Below, piece by piece: positions 7,863 to 16,036 of a stretch of 64,000 bases of DNA. Origin of the DNA: CAWDVH01 sp963805705 (lineage in GTDB: Bacteria > Actinomycetota > Actinomycetes > Streptosporangiales > Streptosporangiaceae); the NCBI GenBank assembly GCA_963805705.1, contig CAWDVH010000004.1, forward strand, positions 186,001 to 250,000. Direction: 5' to 3'. The notes under the pieces were generated by a model. It was not told where the DNA came from, ran no database searches, and worked only from the letters and a program-made list of their open reading frames with translations. Every line of letters begins with the position of its first letter. Position 1 is the first letter of the stretch. A program made the position numbers and the translations under genes.

Positions 7863-8285
7863 ATGAACGTGATCCGGCTGGCTGAGCTGCGAGAGAGCCC
7901 GCTGTCGGTCGACGAGGTGCGCGCGGCCGTGATGGACCCGGCGGCCGGGGGGGTCGCGCTGTTCGCCGGCGCCGTCCGTGACCATGACCGGGGCCATGAC
8001 GTGGTCAGCCTTTCCTACAGCGCCCATCCGTCCGCGGCCGCTGAGCTGCGCCGGGTGGCCGAGAAGGTCACCGCCAGCTACAGCGTCCGGGCGCTGGCCG
8101 CCGTGCACCGGCTGGGTGACCTGGAGGTGGGCGATCTGGCCGTGGTGGTGGCCGTGGCCTGCGATCACCGTGGCGAGGCATTCGAGGCCTGCCGGTTCCT
8201 GATCGATGAGCTGAAGGCGAATGTGCCGATCTGGAAGCATCAGCAGTTCGCCGGCGGCACCAGCGAGTGGGTGAACAGTGCGTAG
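7863..8285 (+). CDS. moaE: Molybdopterin synthase catalytic subunit MoaE
   Basis: The 140-residue protein matches MoaE, which transfers sulfur from MoaD thiocarboxylate to precursor Z to make molybdopterin. Visible motifs are GVALFAGAVRDH near the start, HRLGDLEVGDLAVVV in the middle, and the active-site region ELKANVPIWKHQ with its two lysines. The C-terminus WVNS is also typical. No moaD or other moa gene is adjacent. A MoeZ-like gene at the far end of the window could activate a MoaD partner. The stop codon overlaps or abuts the next gene, so the two are likely co-transcribed. Confidence 0.93.
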   Translation: MNVIRLAELRESPLSVDEVRAAVMDPAAGGVALFAGAVRDHDRGHDVVSLSYSAHPSAAAELRRVAEKVTASYSVRALAAVHRLGDLEVGDLAVVVAVACDHRGEAFEACRFLIDELKANVPIWKHQQFAGGTSEWVNSA

Positions 8286-8295
8286 CGTGCCACCG

Positions 8296-9324
8296 ATGTC
8301 TCGTCCGGGCCTGACGCTCCTGATCGCCGGGGTCGGCGTGCTGGTCGCACTCACGGTGGCGGCCCTGCCGTCCGTGCCCTATGTCGCGCTGACTCCCGGC
8401 CCGACGCTGAACACGCTCGGCAGCCAGAACGGCACGCCGCTCATCACGATCGACCACCACACGTATCCGACCCATGGCCACCTCAACATGGTCACGGTGT
8501 CGTTCCTGGGCGGCCCGGGCACGAAATTCAACATCTTCGCCGCGCTGAAGGCCTGGCTGAGCCACAGCGACGCGGTGGTGCCGGAGTCGGTGATCTTTCC
8601 TCCCGGCCAGACCCAGCAGCAGACGACCCAGCAGGACACCGAGGAGATGGTGGGCTCGCAGCAGGCCGCGACGGCGGCCGCGTTCTGCCAGCTGGGCATC
8701 AGCTTCAAGACCGTGGACACGGTAGTGGTGACGGACAAGGGCACGCCGGCCGACGGCGTGCTGAAGCGGGGCGACGTCATCACCGCGGTGGACGGTACCC
8801 CGGTGTCCTGCCACCGCGACGCGGCCGCGCTGATCCGCGCGCACCCGCCGGGCACGCCCGTGGAGCTGACGATCCTGCGGCGCGGCACAAGCGAGAAATT
8901 TCACCTGGCCACCCGTAATATCCAGGGCCACGCGGCCGTCGGCGTCCAGGTGGTGGAGAGCTTCGTCTTCCCGTTCTCGGTGAAGATCAGCATTGCCCAC
9001 ATCGGCGGCCCGAGCGCCGGGATGATGTTCGCGCTGGGCATCATCGACAAGCTCACTCCGGCCAACCTGACCGGGGGCGCCTTCATCGCCGGCACTGGTG
9101 AGATCGAGGCCAACGGCACCGTGGACCCGATCGGCGGGATCCAGCAGAAGATGATCGGCGCGCGCGACGCCGGGGCGACGGTCTTCCTGACCCCGGCGGC
9201 CAATTGCCCCGATACCGCGGGCGCCGTTCCGGCCGGGCTGCGCCTGATCAAGGTCAGGACCCTGAGCGGAGCGGTCCGTGACCTCGGCTTGCTGAAGGCG
9301 GGCCGGCCGGTCCCGTCGTGCTAG
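8296..9324 (+). CDS. YlbL-type PDZ / Lon-like (S16) serine protease, membrane anchored
   Basis: The product has an N-terminal membrane helix (LTLLIAGVGVLVALTVAAL), then YVALTPGPT, a PDZ domain around residues 130-200 (GVLKRGDVITAVDG), and a Lon-type protease domain. The catalytic serine sits in GGPSAGMMF and the lysine in QQKMIGARDAGA, the S16 dyad. The Mtb counterpart by synteny is Rv3194c. These proteins are thought to act at the outer face of the membrane in quality control. Starts at GTG 8278 or 8287 would overlap or touch moaE; ATG 8296 keeps the helix near the N-terminus. Confidence 0.9.
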   Translation: MSRPGLTLLIAGVGVLVALTVAALPSVPYVALTPGPTLNTLGSQNGTPLITIDHHTYPTHGHLNMVTVSFLGGPGTKFNIFAALKAWLSHSDAVVPESVIFPPGQTQQQTTQQDTEEMVGSQQAATAAAFCQLGISFKTVDTVVVTDKGTPADGVLKRGDVITAVDGTPVSCHRDAAALIRAHPPGTPVELTILRRGTSEKFHLATRNIQGHAAVGVQVVESFVFPFSVKISIAHIGGPSAGMMFALGIIDKLTPANLTGGAFIAGTGEIEANGTVDPIGGIQQKMIGARDAGATVFLTPAANCPDTAGAVPAGLRLIKVRTLSGAVRDLGLLKAGRPVPSC

Positions 9325-9334
9325 CCGCAGTCCC

Positions 9335-9447
9335 GGCGATCACCGCCTGGAACCGCCGGAAATCACCGTCTGGAAGCGCCGGAAATCACAGTTTGGGACC
9401 GCTGAGGTCACAGTTAGAACCGCCGGAGGTCACAGTGTCACTGTGAC
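9335..9447. repeat. Array of five degenerate 23-bp direct repeats ending in a perfect palindrome
   Basis: Units at 9335-9357, 9358-9380, 9381-9403, 9404-9424 and 9425-9447 share the pattern GGAAATCAC-GT-TGGAA-CGCC with drift. The last unit contains a perfect inverted repeat GTCACAGTG-T-CACTGTGAC (9429-9447). The spacing is near two helical turns. The array lies between the YlbL-type gene and the UPF0182 gene, so it may be an operator array or a terminator region. No regulator is known for it. Confidence 0.6.
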
Positions 9448-9588
9448 ACGGGAGACCGGCAATGGAACCTTGCGGCATCCCGGTAAGTTTGCGGTCTAGG
9501 ACACGCGCGCTTGCGCGATCATGTAGTGACAGTGCCGCTGCGCGGAATTCCCGCCGCCGGGCGCTCGAGGTCAACGAAAGGGGAGGCC

Positions 9589-12498
9589 GTGGCCTTCCGA
9601 TCTCCTGGCCAGTCACGGCCGGCCGGCAGCCCGCCGGTTGTCATGCCCCGCTGGCCCAGGTACGTCATCCCGGCCGTTCTCATCATCATCGCCGCGATCG
9701 TGATCATCTCCGTTGTGGCCGGGGTCTGGACCGACTTCCTGTGGTTCCGCTCGGTCGGCTACACCCGCATATTCAGCACGACCTACGGCACCAAGTGGGC
9801 CATGTTCATCGTCGCCGCCCTGTTCATGGCCACGGCCATCGGCGTCAATGCCTGGATCGCCTACCGGGTCCGGCCCGAGTACCGCCCCGTATCGTCGGAG
9901 CAGGGCCTGGATGCCTACCGGCAGGTCATCGACCCGCACCGGCGGCTCGTGCTCGGGGCCGTGCTCGGCCTCATCGGCCTCATTGCCGGCCTGTCGGCCG
10001 CGGGTAACTGGCGGACATGGCTGCTGTTCGCCAACCGGGTCCCGTTCGGGAAGACAGATCCTCAGTTCAAGCTGGATATCTCGTTCTTTGTTTTCGTGTA
10101 CCCCTTCATCCGGATGGCGCTTTCCTACCTGTTCGCGGCGGTCCTGCTGTCGCTGCTGGTATCCGGGGCCGTCCATTACCTGTACGGCGGCCTGCGGCCG
10201 CAGCAGCGCGGCGACCGGGCCACAGCAGCCGCGCGCTCGCACCTTTTCGTTCTGGTGGGCATCTTCATCCTGCTCAAGGCCGTCGCGTACTGGGTCGACC
10301 GGTACGGGATCAACTTCTCGCAGCGCGGCGTGGTGACGACCGGCGCGTCCTATACCGACGTGAACGCCATCCTGCCGGCCAAGACCGTGCTCGCGGTGAT
10401 CGCGCTCATCTGCGGCGTGCTCTTCCTGGCGGGCGCCGCCCGGCGCAGCGCGATGCTGCCCGCGATCGGGTTCGGGCTGCTGGTCCTGTCGGCCATCATC
10501 ATCGGCGGGGTGTACCCGGCGATCATCCAGCAGTTCGTGGTGAAGCCGAACGAGCAGGTCAAGGAGCGGCCCTACCTGCACCGCGAGATCGTCAACACGC
10601 GCGCCGCCTACGACGTCAACGGCACGACGGAGATCCCGTACTCGGCGGTGTCGACCGAGCCATCGGCCAAGCTGGCGGCACAGGCCGACGCCCTGCCTGA
10701 CGTCAGGCTGCTGGATCCCGGCGTGGTGTCACCGGCCTTCCAGCAGCTCCAGCAGGTCAAGAGCTACTACCAGTTCGCCGATGTGCTGGCCATGGACAGG
10801 TACCCGGTCGCGGGCAGCGCGCAGCCGCAGGACACGGTGGTCGGGGTCCGCGACATGTCCGGGCCGCCGGCCGGCCAGGTGAACTGGATCAACTCCCACC
10901 TGGTGTACACGCACGGATTCGGCCTCGTCGCGGCGCCGAGCGGCTCGGTGTCACCCGGCGGCTCCCCGGCGTTCACCGAGAGCGACATCCCGCCCACCGG
11001 GGCCCTCAGCCCCTTCCAGCCCCGGGTGTACTTCGGCCAGCAGGAGACGAGCTACGCGATCACCGGCGGGCACCAGGAGCTTGACTACCCCAACCAGAGC
11101 ACCGGCGGCCAGCAGAATAACGTCTACCACGGCGGCGGCGGGGTTCCGGTGGGCTCGCCCCTGAACCGGCTGCTGTTCGCGGTGAAGTACCGCCAGCTCA
11201 ACATCCTGCTGTCCGGGGCCATCAACAGCCGCTCGAAGATCATGTACGTCCGGGATCCGCTGTCGCGGGTGGCCAAGGTCGCGCCGTTCCTCACACTGGA
11301 TGGTGACCCGTATCCCGTGATCTCCGGCGGCCAGATCCTGTGGGTCGTGGATGGCTATACGACCACGGACAACTACCCCTACTCCGAGCGCCTCGGCCTG
11401 CAGCAGACCACCGCCAACACCTACTTCCCCGGCGGTTCCGTGGCGGGCACCGGCGGCCAGGTCAACTACATCCGCAACTCGGTCAAAGCCGTGGTGAACG
11501 CCTACACCGGCGCGGTGAGCCTGTACCAGTGGGGCGGCAACGACCCCATGCTGGACGCGTGGATGAAGGCGTTCCCCGACGTGATCAAGCCGAAGAGCGC
11601 CATCCCGGCCGACCTGATGCCGCACCTGCGCTACCCCGAGGTCCTGTTCGACATGCAGCGGCAGGTCCTCGCGCAGTTCCATGTGCAGCAGGCGCCGGCG
11701 TTCTACAGCGGCCAGAACTTCTGGGCGGTGCCCACGGACCCGACCCTGGGCATCAACAGCACGGTCAGCCAGCCGCCGTACTACCTGACGATGACCATGC
11801 CCGGCCAGGCGCAGCCGACCTTCTCGCTGACCACGTCGTTCACGCCGCGGGCCAGATCCAACATGGCCGCGTTCATGGCCGTCGACAGCAACCCGACCAG
11901 CAGTGACTACGGCCATATCCGGATCCTCGAGCTGCCGCAGGACACCGCCATCCTCGGGCCCGAGCAGGTGCAGAGCAACTTCGAGTCGGACACCACGGCG
12001 TCGAAGGAACTCTCGCTGTTCCGCTCGGGCGGGTCCAAGGTGACCCTCGGCAACCTGGTCACCCAGCCCGTCGGCGGCGGCCTGCTGTACACCGAGCCGG
12101 TGTACGTCTCGGCGTCGGCGCTGGGCAACACCGGGTCCTATCCTCTGCTGCGACGGGTCTTCGCCTACTACGGCGGGCAGGTGGGGTACGCCACCTCCTT
12201 GCAGGGCGCGCTGGCGCAGGTGTTCGGCGTGGCCCCCCCGGCATCCACGGCGCCCAGCCCGCCCGGCTCGGGCGGGCCCCCGGCGGGCTCCGGCACGAAG
12301 GGCAATGCGGCAGTGCTGAAGTTCGTGCAGCAGGCCGAGCAGCTCTACGCCAAGGCCCAGGCGGCCCTCAAGCGCGGTGATTTCGCGGCCTACGGCACGT
12401 ATCAGAAGGAGCTGCAGGCGGCGCTGGCCAACGCGCAGAAGGCGGCGCAGGGCACGCCGGTGGCCAGCCCGTCGCCGTCGCCGTCGGCCTCGCCGTAG
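9589..12498 (+). CDS. UPF0182 family large membrane protein
   Basis: The protein has 969 residues from GTG 9589, which follows GAAAGGGGAGG. An upstream start at 9511 is open but would add residues unlike the family. The N-terminal third holds about seven transmembrane helices, starting at YVIPAVLIIIAAIVII, with the family segment WTDFLWFRSVGYTRIF. The long remainder is an extracytoplasmic domain with EIPYSAVSTEPS, DRYPV and GQQETSYAI as family landmarks. The last 50 residues are a Lys/Ala helix and a Pro/Ser tail. The counterpart is Mtb Rv3193c by synteny. The function of UPF0182 is unknown. Confidence 0.92.
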   Translation: MAFRSPGQSRPAGSPPVVMPRWPRYVIPAVLIIIAAIVIISVVAGVWTDFLWFRSVGYTRIFSTTYGTKWAMFIVAALFMATAIGVNAWIAYRVRPEYRPVSSEQGLDAYRQVIDPHRRLVLGAVLGLIGLIAGLSAAGNWRTWLLFANRVPFGKTDPQFKLDISFFVFVYPFIRMALSYLFAAVLLSLLVSGAVHYLYGGLRPQQRGDRATAAARSHLFVLVGIFILLKAVAYWVDRYGINFSQRGVVTTGASYTDVNAILPAKTVLAVIALICGVLFLAGAARRSAMLPAIGFGLLVLSAIIIGGVYPAIIQQFVVKPNEQVKERPYLHREIVNTRAAYDVNGTTEIPYSAVSTEPSAKLAAQADALPDVRLLDPGVVSPAFQQLQQVKSYYQFADVLAMDRYPVAGSAQPQDTVVGVRDMSGPPAGQVNWINSHLVYTHGFGLVAAPSGSVSPGGSPAFTESDIPPTGALSPFQPRVYFGQQETSYAITGGHQELDYPNQSTGGQQNNVYHGGGGVPVGSPLNRLLFAVKYRQLNILLSGAINSRSKIMYVRDPLSRVAKVAPFLTLDGDPYPVISGGQILWVVDGYTTTDNYPYSERLGLQQTTANTYFPGGSVAGTGGQVNYIRNSVKAVVNAYTGAVSLYQWGGNDPMLDAWMKAFPDVIKPKSAIPADLMPHLRYPEVLFDMQRQVLAQFHVQQAPAFYSGQNFWAVPTDPTLGINSTVSQPPYYLTMTMPGQAQPTFSLTTSFTPRARSNMAAFMAVDSNPTSSDYGHIRILELPQDTAILGPEQVQSNFESDTTASKELSLFRSGGSKVTLGNLVTQPVGGGLLYTEPVYVSASALGNTGSYPLLRRVFAYYGGQVGYATSLQGALAQVFGVAPPASTAPSPPGSGGPPAGSGTKGNAAVLKFVQQAEQLYAKAQAALKRGDFAAYGTYQKELQAALANAQKAAQGTPVASPSPSPSASP

Positions 12499-12519
12499 CG
12501 CCCGGCGGCGTGGTGCGCT

Positions 12520-12552
12520 GGTACCGGAATTGGTACCGGAATTGGTACCGGG
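12520..12552. repeat. Short 12-bp tandem repeat
   Basis: GGTACCGGAATT occurs twice in direct tandem (12520-12531, 12532-12543) and is followed by a third partial copy. It lies in the 185-bp gap before the glycosyltransferase gene. No function is evident. The gap otherwise holds a weakly promoter-like stretch and the AAAGGAG ribosome site of the next gene. Confidence 0.6.
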
Positions 12553-12683
12553 CAGCAGCCGCCGCCCGGGCCCGGCGCTGAGACTGAGGGCGTACGCTCG
12601 ATTCTGAGGGGAGATCCGGGGGCCAGCTTGTCTGTCTGCCGCCGTGTTTCCCGGCATGCCTATGCGAAAGGAGCCAGACCGCA

Positions 12684-13820
12684 GTGGGCCCTCGTGTGCT
12701 CGTCGACGCGACCGGCGTGCCCGCTGACCGCGGTGCGCTCGGCCGTTATGTGGACGGACTGGTGTCCGCGCTCGCTCAGGCGGGAGCCGATCTGGCTGTC
12801 GCCTGCCAGCGCGCTGACGAGGAGCGCTACGGGCGGCTCCTGCCGCAGGCCACCGTGGTCGCCGGCCCGCCGGCCATAGCGCACCGGCCGGCCCGGCTGG
12901 CCTGGGAGCAGAGCGGCCTGCCGATGGTCGCGCAGCAGGTGGCCGCCGACGTCATCCACGAGCCGCACTACTCGATGCCGCTGCGGCCCGGCGCGCCCAC
13001 CGTGGTGACCATCCACGACCTCACGTTCTTCACCGCGCCAGACGCGCACAGCCCGGTGACCGCGACGTTCTACAAGGCGGCGATCCGGACCTCGGCCCGC
13101 CGCGCCACCCGGCTGATCGTGCCGTCCAAGGCGACCAGGGACGAGCTCGTCCGCGTTCTCGGCGCCGATCCGACCAGGATCGACGTGGCCTATCACGGCG
13201 TCGATCACTCGCTGTTCCACCGTCCGGATGAGCTTCAGCTGCAGCATGTCTCCAGCCGGCTGGGCCTGCACGGCCAGGCCTACGTGGCCTATCTCGGCAC
13301 CCTGGAGCCGCGCAAGAACGTTCCCGCCCTGATCGAGGGCTGGGCCGCCGCGGTCGCCGATCTCAGCGAGCCGCCTGCCCTGGTCCTGGCCGGGGGCAGC
13401 GGCTGGAGCGACGAGGTGGATCAGGCCGTGGCCGCCGTGCCCGCGCACCTGCGCCTGGTCCGCCCCGGTTACCTGCATTTCACTGACCTGCCGGGATTCT
13501 TCGGCGGGGCGCTGGTAGTGGCATTCCCCAGCACGGGGGAGGGCTTCGGCCTCCCGGCCCTGGAGGCGATGGCGTGCGGAGCTCCCGTACTGACCACGCA
13601 CCGGACATCGCTTCCTGAGGTGGGCGGCGACGCGGTCGCGTACACCGAGCCCGACGCCGGCAGCATCCAGGCGGCCCTGCGGGCGCTGCTCGATGACCCG
13701 GCGCGGCGGGAGGCCCTGGGCGCGGCCGGCCACGCCAGGGCGCTGGAGTTCAGCTGGGCGGCCTCGGCCGAGGCGCACATGACCTGTTACGAGCGTGCGG
13801 CTGCGCAGGGACGCGAGTAA
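12684..13820 (+). CDS. Glycosyltransferase family 4
   Basis: The 378-residue protein has the GT-B fold signatures of family 4. The N-terminus contains DATGVPADRGALGRYV and the segment VIHEPHYSMPL. The donor-binding half contains YLGTLEPRKN and the EX7E motif in EGFGLPALEAMACGAPV. Such retaining enzymes transfer sugars, often mannose, to lipid or polysaccharide acceptors at the cytoplasmic side of the membrane. The GTG start is preceded by AAAGGAG. It lies just upstream of a GDP-mannose pyrophosphorylase-like gene, which suggests a mannosyl donor, though this is inference only. Confidence 0.9.
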   Translation: MGPRVLVDATGVPADRGALGRYVDGLVSALAQAGADLAVACQRADEERYGRLLPQATVVAGPPAIAHRPARLAWEQSGLPMVAQQVAADVIHEPHYSMPLRPGAPTVVTIHDLTFFTAPDAHSPVTATFYKAAIRTSARRATRLIVPSKATRDELVRVLGADPTRIDVAYHGVDHSLFHRPDELQLQHVSSRLGLHGQAYVAYLGTLEPRKNVPALIEGWAAAVADLSEPPALVLAGGSGWSDEVDQAVAAVPAHLRLVRPGYLHFTDLPGFFGGALVVAFPSTGEGFGLPALEAMACGAPVLTTHRTSLPEVGGDAVAYTEPDAGSIQAALRALLDDPARREALGAAGHARALEFSWAASAEAHMTCYERAAAQGRE

Positions 13821-13831
13821 CCTCCCTGCAC

Positions 13832-14398
13832 ATGCCGAGCGATTCATCTGCCCCCGTGCCTGCCCTCGCTCCCGTCCCCGCGCCCGGCCCGGTTCCCGCG
13901 CCCGGCCCGGTCCCTGACCGCCACGGCGAGGCGCTGGAGGCGATCATCCTCGTCGGCGGGCAGGGCACCCGGCTGCGCCCGCTGACCATCGGCACGCCCA
14001 AGCCCCTGCTGCCGAGCGCGGGGGTGCCCTTCCTCGCCCATCAGCTGGCCAAGGCGGCTGCGTCCGGGATCACCAGGGTGGTGCTGGCCACCGCCTACCG
14101 GGCCGAGATGTTCGCCGAGGTCCTGGGGGACGGGTCACAGTTCGGCCTCGAGATTGAGTACGTTCATGAGGAGGTCCCGCTCGACACCGGCGGCGGGATC
14201 CGCAACGCGGCCCGCATGCTGCGCGGCGGTCCGCAGGATCCGGTCGTGGTGCTGAACAGCGACATCCTCTCCGGCCACGACCTTCGCGCTCAGCTGGATG
14301 CGCACGAGAAAGCCGAGGCGGCGGTCACCCTGCATCTGGTGGAGGTACCTGATCCGGCCCGGTTCGGCTGCGTGCCGACCGACTCGCCGGCCGGGTGA
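13832..14398 (+). CDS. Nucleotide-sugar pyrophosphorylase (GDP-mannose type), N-terminal part before a frameshift
   Basis: After a Pro/Ala-rich leader, the nucleotidyltransferase signature IILVGGQGTRLRPLT appears, followed by PKPLLPSAGVPFL and NSDILSG. These are the NTP- and metal-binding motifs of GDP-mannose (or glucose-1-phosphate) pyrophosphorylases. The frame ends abruptly in PTDSPAG at a TGA, while the next frame carries on the same protein. Homologues read DSxGRVTAFLEK at this point. One base appears missing between 14385 and 14386. The two parts overlap as GTGA, so coupled translation of a split enzyme is formally possible, but no ribosome site is seen. Confidence 0.8.
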   Translation: MPSDSSAPVPALAPVPAPGPVPAPGPVPDRHGEALEAIILVGGQGTRLRPLTIGTPKPLLPSAGVPFLAHQLAKAAASGITRVVLATAYRAEMFAEVLGDGSQFGLEIEYVHEEVPLDTGGGIRNAARMLRGGPQDPVVVLNSDILSGHDLRAQLDAHEKAEAAVTLHLVEVPDPARFGCVPTDSPAG

Positions 14399-15003
14399 CG
14401 GCATTCCTGGAGAAGGCCCCCGACCCGGTCACCAGCCAGGTCAACGCCGGATGCTACGTCTTCAGGCGGCGGGTCATCGACCAGATGCCGGCCGGGCAGG
14501 TGCTGTCGGTAGAGCGGACGACCTTCCCCTCCCTCATCGCCGCGGGCGAGATCGTGCACGGCTACCTCGACACCGCCTACTGGCTCGACGTGGGAACGCC
14601 GGAGGCGTTCGTCCGCGGCTCGTGCGACCTGGTGCTCGGCCGGCTGGCCTCTCCGGCCCTGCCCGGTCCGTGCGGCGAGGCGCTGCTGCTGCCTGGCGCT
14701 GTCGCCGGCCCCGGCGCGCGGCTGTCGGGCGGGACCGTGGCCGGAGCGGGCTGCCTGATCGGGCCCGGCGCGGTCCTGGACGGCGCCGTGCTCTTCGACG
14801 GGGTGAGCGTGGGCGCCGGGGCCATCGTGACCGCGAGCGTGATCGGCAGCGGTGCGCGGATCGGCGCGGGCGCGGTCCTGGACGGCGTCGTCATCGGCGC
14901 GCAGGCGGACATCGGCGAGGGCAACGAGCTTCGCGGCGGTATGCGGGTATGGCCGGGCGTGCAGCTCGGGCCCACCGCGATCCGGTTCTCCCCGGATGCC
15001 TGA
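14395..15003 (+). CDS. Nucleotide-sugar pyrophosphorylase, C-terminal part after a frameshift
   Basis: The 202-residue frame begins VTAFLEKAPDP, which is the interior of a nucleotidyltransferase rather than a natural start. It continues with NAGCYVFRRRV, then YWLDVGTPEAF, the end of the catalytic domain. The rest is a left-handed beta-helix of hexapeptide-type repeats (GPGAVLDGAV, GAGAVLDGVV). Joined to the previous frame it gives a protein of about 390 residues, the normal size for this family. The gene overlaps the start of the AlkA-type gene by eight bases. It is either a sequencing error or a recently broken gene. Confidence 0.8.
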   Translation: MTAFLEKAPDPVTSQVNAGCYVFRRRVIDQMPAGQVLSVERTTFPSLIAAGEIVHGYLDTAYWLDVGTPEAFVRGSCDLVLGRLASPALPGPCGEALLLPGAVAGPGARLSGGTVAGAGCLIGPGAVLDGAVLFDGVSVGAGAIVTASVIGSGARIGAGAVLDGVVIGAQADIGEGNELRGGMRVWPGVQLGPTAIRFSPDA

Positions 15004-15967
15004 GCCGCTGGCCCGGCAGTGGCGCGCGCCGTTCCCGGTGGAAGTGCGGACGGTGCTGTCGGTGCATCGCCGGGGTCCGCGCGATCCGGCGTTTCGCGTC
15101 GACGACACCGGCGCGGTGTGGCGGACGTCACGCACGCCCGATGGCCCCGGCACGCTGCGCGTGAGCGCCCGCTGTCCGGCGGGCCAGCCGGGGGCCGCGG
15201 ATGCGCCTGCGGACGTGCCCGCGGACCCCGGCGGCGTGCTGGTCACCGCGCTGGCCTGGGGGCCGGGGGCCTCGTGGCTGCTGGAGATGGTGCCCAGCAT
15301 GCTCGGCGCCCACGACGAGCCGGAGAGCTTCGTTCCCGCCCATCCGCTGCTGCGCGAGATGGCGCGACGGCATCGCGGCGTCCGGGTCGGCCAGTCTGGC
15401 CGCGTGCTGGAGGCGCTCATCCCTGCCGTTCTCGAGCAGAAGGTGATGGTGCTGGAGGCGCACCGCGCCTGGCGGCGGCTGCTGCTGCGGTTTGGGGACC
15501 CCGCTCCCGGCCCCGTCCCGGCGGGCATGCGGGTCATCCCGGCCCCGGCCACCTGGACGGCGATCCCGTCCTGGGAATGGCACGCGGCCGGAGTCGAGGC
15601 CATCCGCGCCCGTACCATCGCCGGGGCGGCGCGGGTGTCCGGCCGCCTGGAGGAGATCCCCGCGATGGCCTCATCCGACGCTGATCGCCGGCTGCGCGCC
15701 CTGGGCGGCATCGGGCCGTGGACCTCCGCCGAGGTCAGGCAGCGTGCCTGCGGCGACGCGGACGCGGTCACCGTCGGTGACCTCCATCTGCCGGGCATGG
15801 TCGGCTGGGCCCTGGCCGGGCGGGTCGTCGACGACGCGGGAATGCTGACCCTGCTCGCGCCGTACGCCGGCCACCGCCACCGGGCCACCCGGCTGGTCGC
15901 GCTGAGCAGGCTCCGTCCGCCACGCCGCGGGCCACGGCTTGCCCCCCGCGACTACCGGCGGTTCTAG
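14996..15967 (+). CDS. DNA-3-methyladenine glycosylase, AlkA/HhH-GPD family
   Basis: From ATG 14996 the product has 323 residues. It carries VLEALIPAVLEQKV, typical of actinobacterial AlkA-like proteins, and a helix-hairpin-helix with glycine-rich turn LRALGGIGPWTSAEV near residue 235. An aspartate lies about 20 residues later (VGDLHLPGMVGWAL), in the position of the HhH-GPD catalytic acid. These enzymes excise alkylated bases from DNA. The start overlaps the end of the pyrophosphorylase frame (ATGCCTGA). In Streptomyces a similar gene lies between the F420 genes and a mannose guanylyltransferase, from memory. Confidence 0.88.
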   Translation: MPEPLARQWRAPFPVEVRTVLSVHRRGPRDPAFRVDDTGAVWRTSRTPDGPGTLRVSARCPAGQPGAADAPADVPADPGGVLVTALAWGPGASWLLEMVPSMLGAHDEPESFVPAHPLLREMARRHRGVRVGQSGRVLEALIPAVLEQKVMVLEAHRAWRRLLLRFGDPAPGPVPAGMRVIPAPATWTAIPSWEWHAAGVEAIRARTIAGAARVSGRLEEIPAMASSDADRRLRALGGIGPWTSAEVRQRACGDADAVTVGDLHLPGMVGWALAGRVVDDAGMLTLLAPYAGHRHRATRLVALSRLRPPRRGPRLAPRDYRRF

Positions 15968-16036
15968 CCAGGACGATCGATCCCTATTCAGCCGGCCGCG
16001 TCCGTCCACCTCCGGCCGCAGCCTAGGGTTGGGCGT

